Source of the DNA: Xenorhabdus eapokensis
Lineage (GTDB): Bacteria; Pseudomonadota; Gammaproteobacteria; Enterobacterales; Enterobacteriaceae
Length of the DNA stretch: 59,154 nt
Direction: 5' to 3'
Assembly: GCF_001908105.1 (NCBI RefSeq)
Contig: NZ_MKGQ01000023.1
Span: 1-59,154 of the forward strand
Shown here: positions 58,862-59,154 of the stretch, one piece after another
Position numbering within the stretch: position 1 is the stretch's first letter
Layout: each line of letters opens with the position of its first letter
Notes under the pieces: model-generated
What the model was told of the DNA's origin: nothing
Databases searched by the model: none
Seen by the model: the letters and a program-made list of their open reading frames with translations, nothing else
Translations under genes and position numbers: made by a program

Positions 58862-59154
58862 TACTGCTCTCCTAATTGGATTAAACAAGACTTTTGTCGC
58901 TGGCTTTGGACAGGGAAAAGACGATATAAAGGATTCCAGCGGCAGTTACCGTGTGTGACACGGACATGGAGTTCCCAGGCACCTGACGTGAGGTATTTTT
59001 TATCAATCAGCAGGTATTCTTCGTTCACACCTTTCTTGGAAATATCTAAGAGCCTATTCGGAATCTTTTTTGAACGTAATTGTTTTTCCTGTATTCTGTC
59101 CGCCCAAATAAGATAAGTGCCTATATAAGTGACCTGCTGGAATGAGAAAAACCT
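58861..59154 (-). CDS. Partial gene at the right edge, unknown
   Basis: An open frame runs from the window end to a TAA at 58861-58863, giving 97 residues with the pattern YLIWADRIQEKQLRS...KKIPNRLLDISKKGVNEEYLLIDKKYLTSGAWELHVRVTHG. It is basic with two aromatic-rich beta segments. The stop overlaps the next gene's start, so it belongs to the same operon. The N-terminus lies outside the window. Family unknown. Confidence 0.6.
   Translation of the reverse strand, partial: RFFSFQQVTYIGTYLIWADRIQEKQLRSKKIPNRLLDISKKGVNEEYLLIDKKYLTSGAWELHVRVTHGNCRWNPLYRLFPVQSQRQKSCLIQLGEQ

Noticed and set aside
1..59154. tRNA or rRNA genes
   Set aside because: No cloverleaf with a T-loop signature or rRNA-like stretch was recognised on either strand.

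Overview
The window looks like about 59 kb of a P1-type phage-plasmid (a temperate phage whose prophage is a low-copy plasmid) from a gammaproteobacterium of the Enterobacterales. AT-rich intergenic DNA, a P1-like Cre/ParAB/Rep/Pac/Dar gene set, and type VI secretion cargo of the kind common in Xenorhabdus, Photorhabdus and other Morganellaceae suggest such a host. The genus is an inference from family recognition only; no search was run. Both window ends cut through open reading frames. Capsid, sheath and tube genes were not recognised, so the element must extend beyond the window.

Layout. 0-2.8 kb: lysis spanins (Rz/Rz1), a phage PAAR spike tip and RdgC. 2.9-5.3 kb: a cytosine-C5 DNA methyltransferase and a HigBA toxin-antitoxin pair. 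5.3-10.6 kb: a seven-gene overlapping operon with contractile-tail baseplate features (spike, hub, gp53-like wedge and a protein with a SWIM zinc-finger signature). 11.3-20.6 kb: a type VI secretion module with a lone TssF, VgrG, a DUF4123 adaptor and two Tox-REase-5/Imm52 effector-immunity cassettes, each with a small PAAR protein, showing clear duplication and recombination scars. 21.3-25.4 kb: a dUTPase-like protein lacking the expected catalytic Asp, XRE regulators, small orphan genes and a HigBA pair whose toxin is truncated. 25.6-27.0 kb: a Cre homologue with all six active-site residues and, 240 bp upstream, a 34-bp lox-like site differing from loxP by one base per arm plus the spacer. 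28.4-31.2 kb: PacB and PacA terminase subunits, with five TGATCA hexamers inside pacA that look like the pac site. 31.4-33.9 kb: ParA, ParB and a repeat that may be parS. 34.4-38.2 kb: small accessory genes, including a HicA-like gene with an ATC where its start codon should be and a VRR-NUC nuclease. 38.3-47.8 kb: DarB (2233 aa), portal and head protease in the P1 order. 48.0-50.8 kb: a C4-like antisense RNA upstream of an Icd/Ash-like protein, a RepL-like lytic replication gene and a Dam methylase. 50.8-52.5 kb: a Rep_3 initiator with DnaA boxes, seven full 22-bp iterons and a GATC cluster. 52.7-59.15 kb: a RelE/XRE toxin-antitoxin pair, an endolysin-like amidase/peptidase, and an operon in the P1 order ddrB-ddrA-darA-hdf.

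How it works together. The Rep/iteron origin, ParAB and Cre/lox would maintain the plasmid prophage by copy control, partition and dimer resolution, with Cre/lox possibly also circularising incoming DNA. The RepL-like gene, C4/Icd locus and XRE regulators would govern the lytic switch. PacAB, portal and protease package DNA. The element's own Dam methylase would modify the GATC-containing pac and origin sites, and the Dar proteins plus the cytosine methylase would protect injected DNA from restriction. The type VI cargo is a lysogeny-time fitness module that must borrow a host T6SS, since only TssF and VgrG of the apparatus are present.
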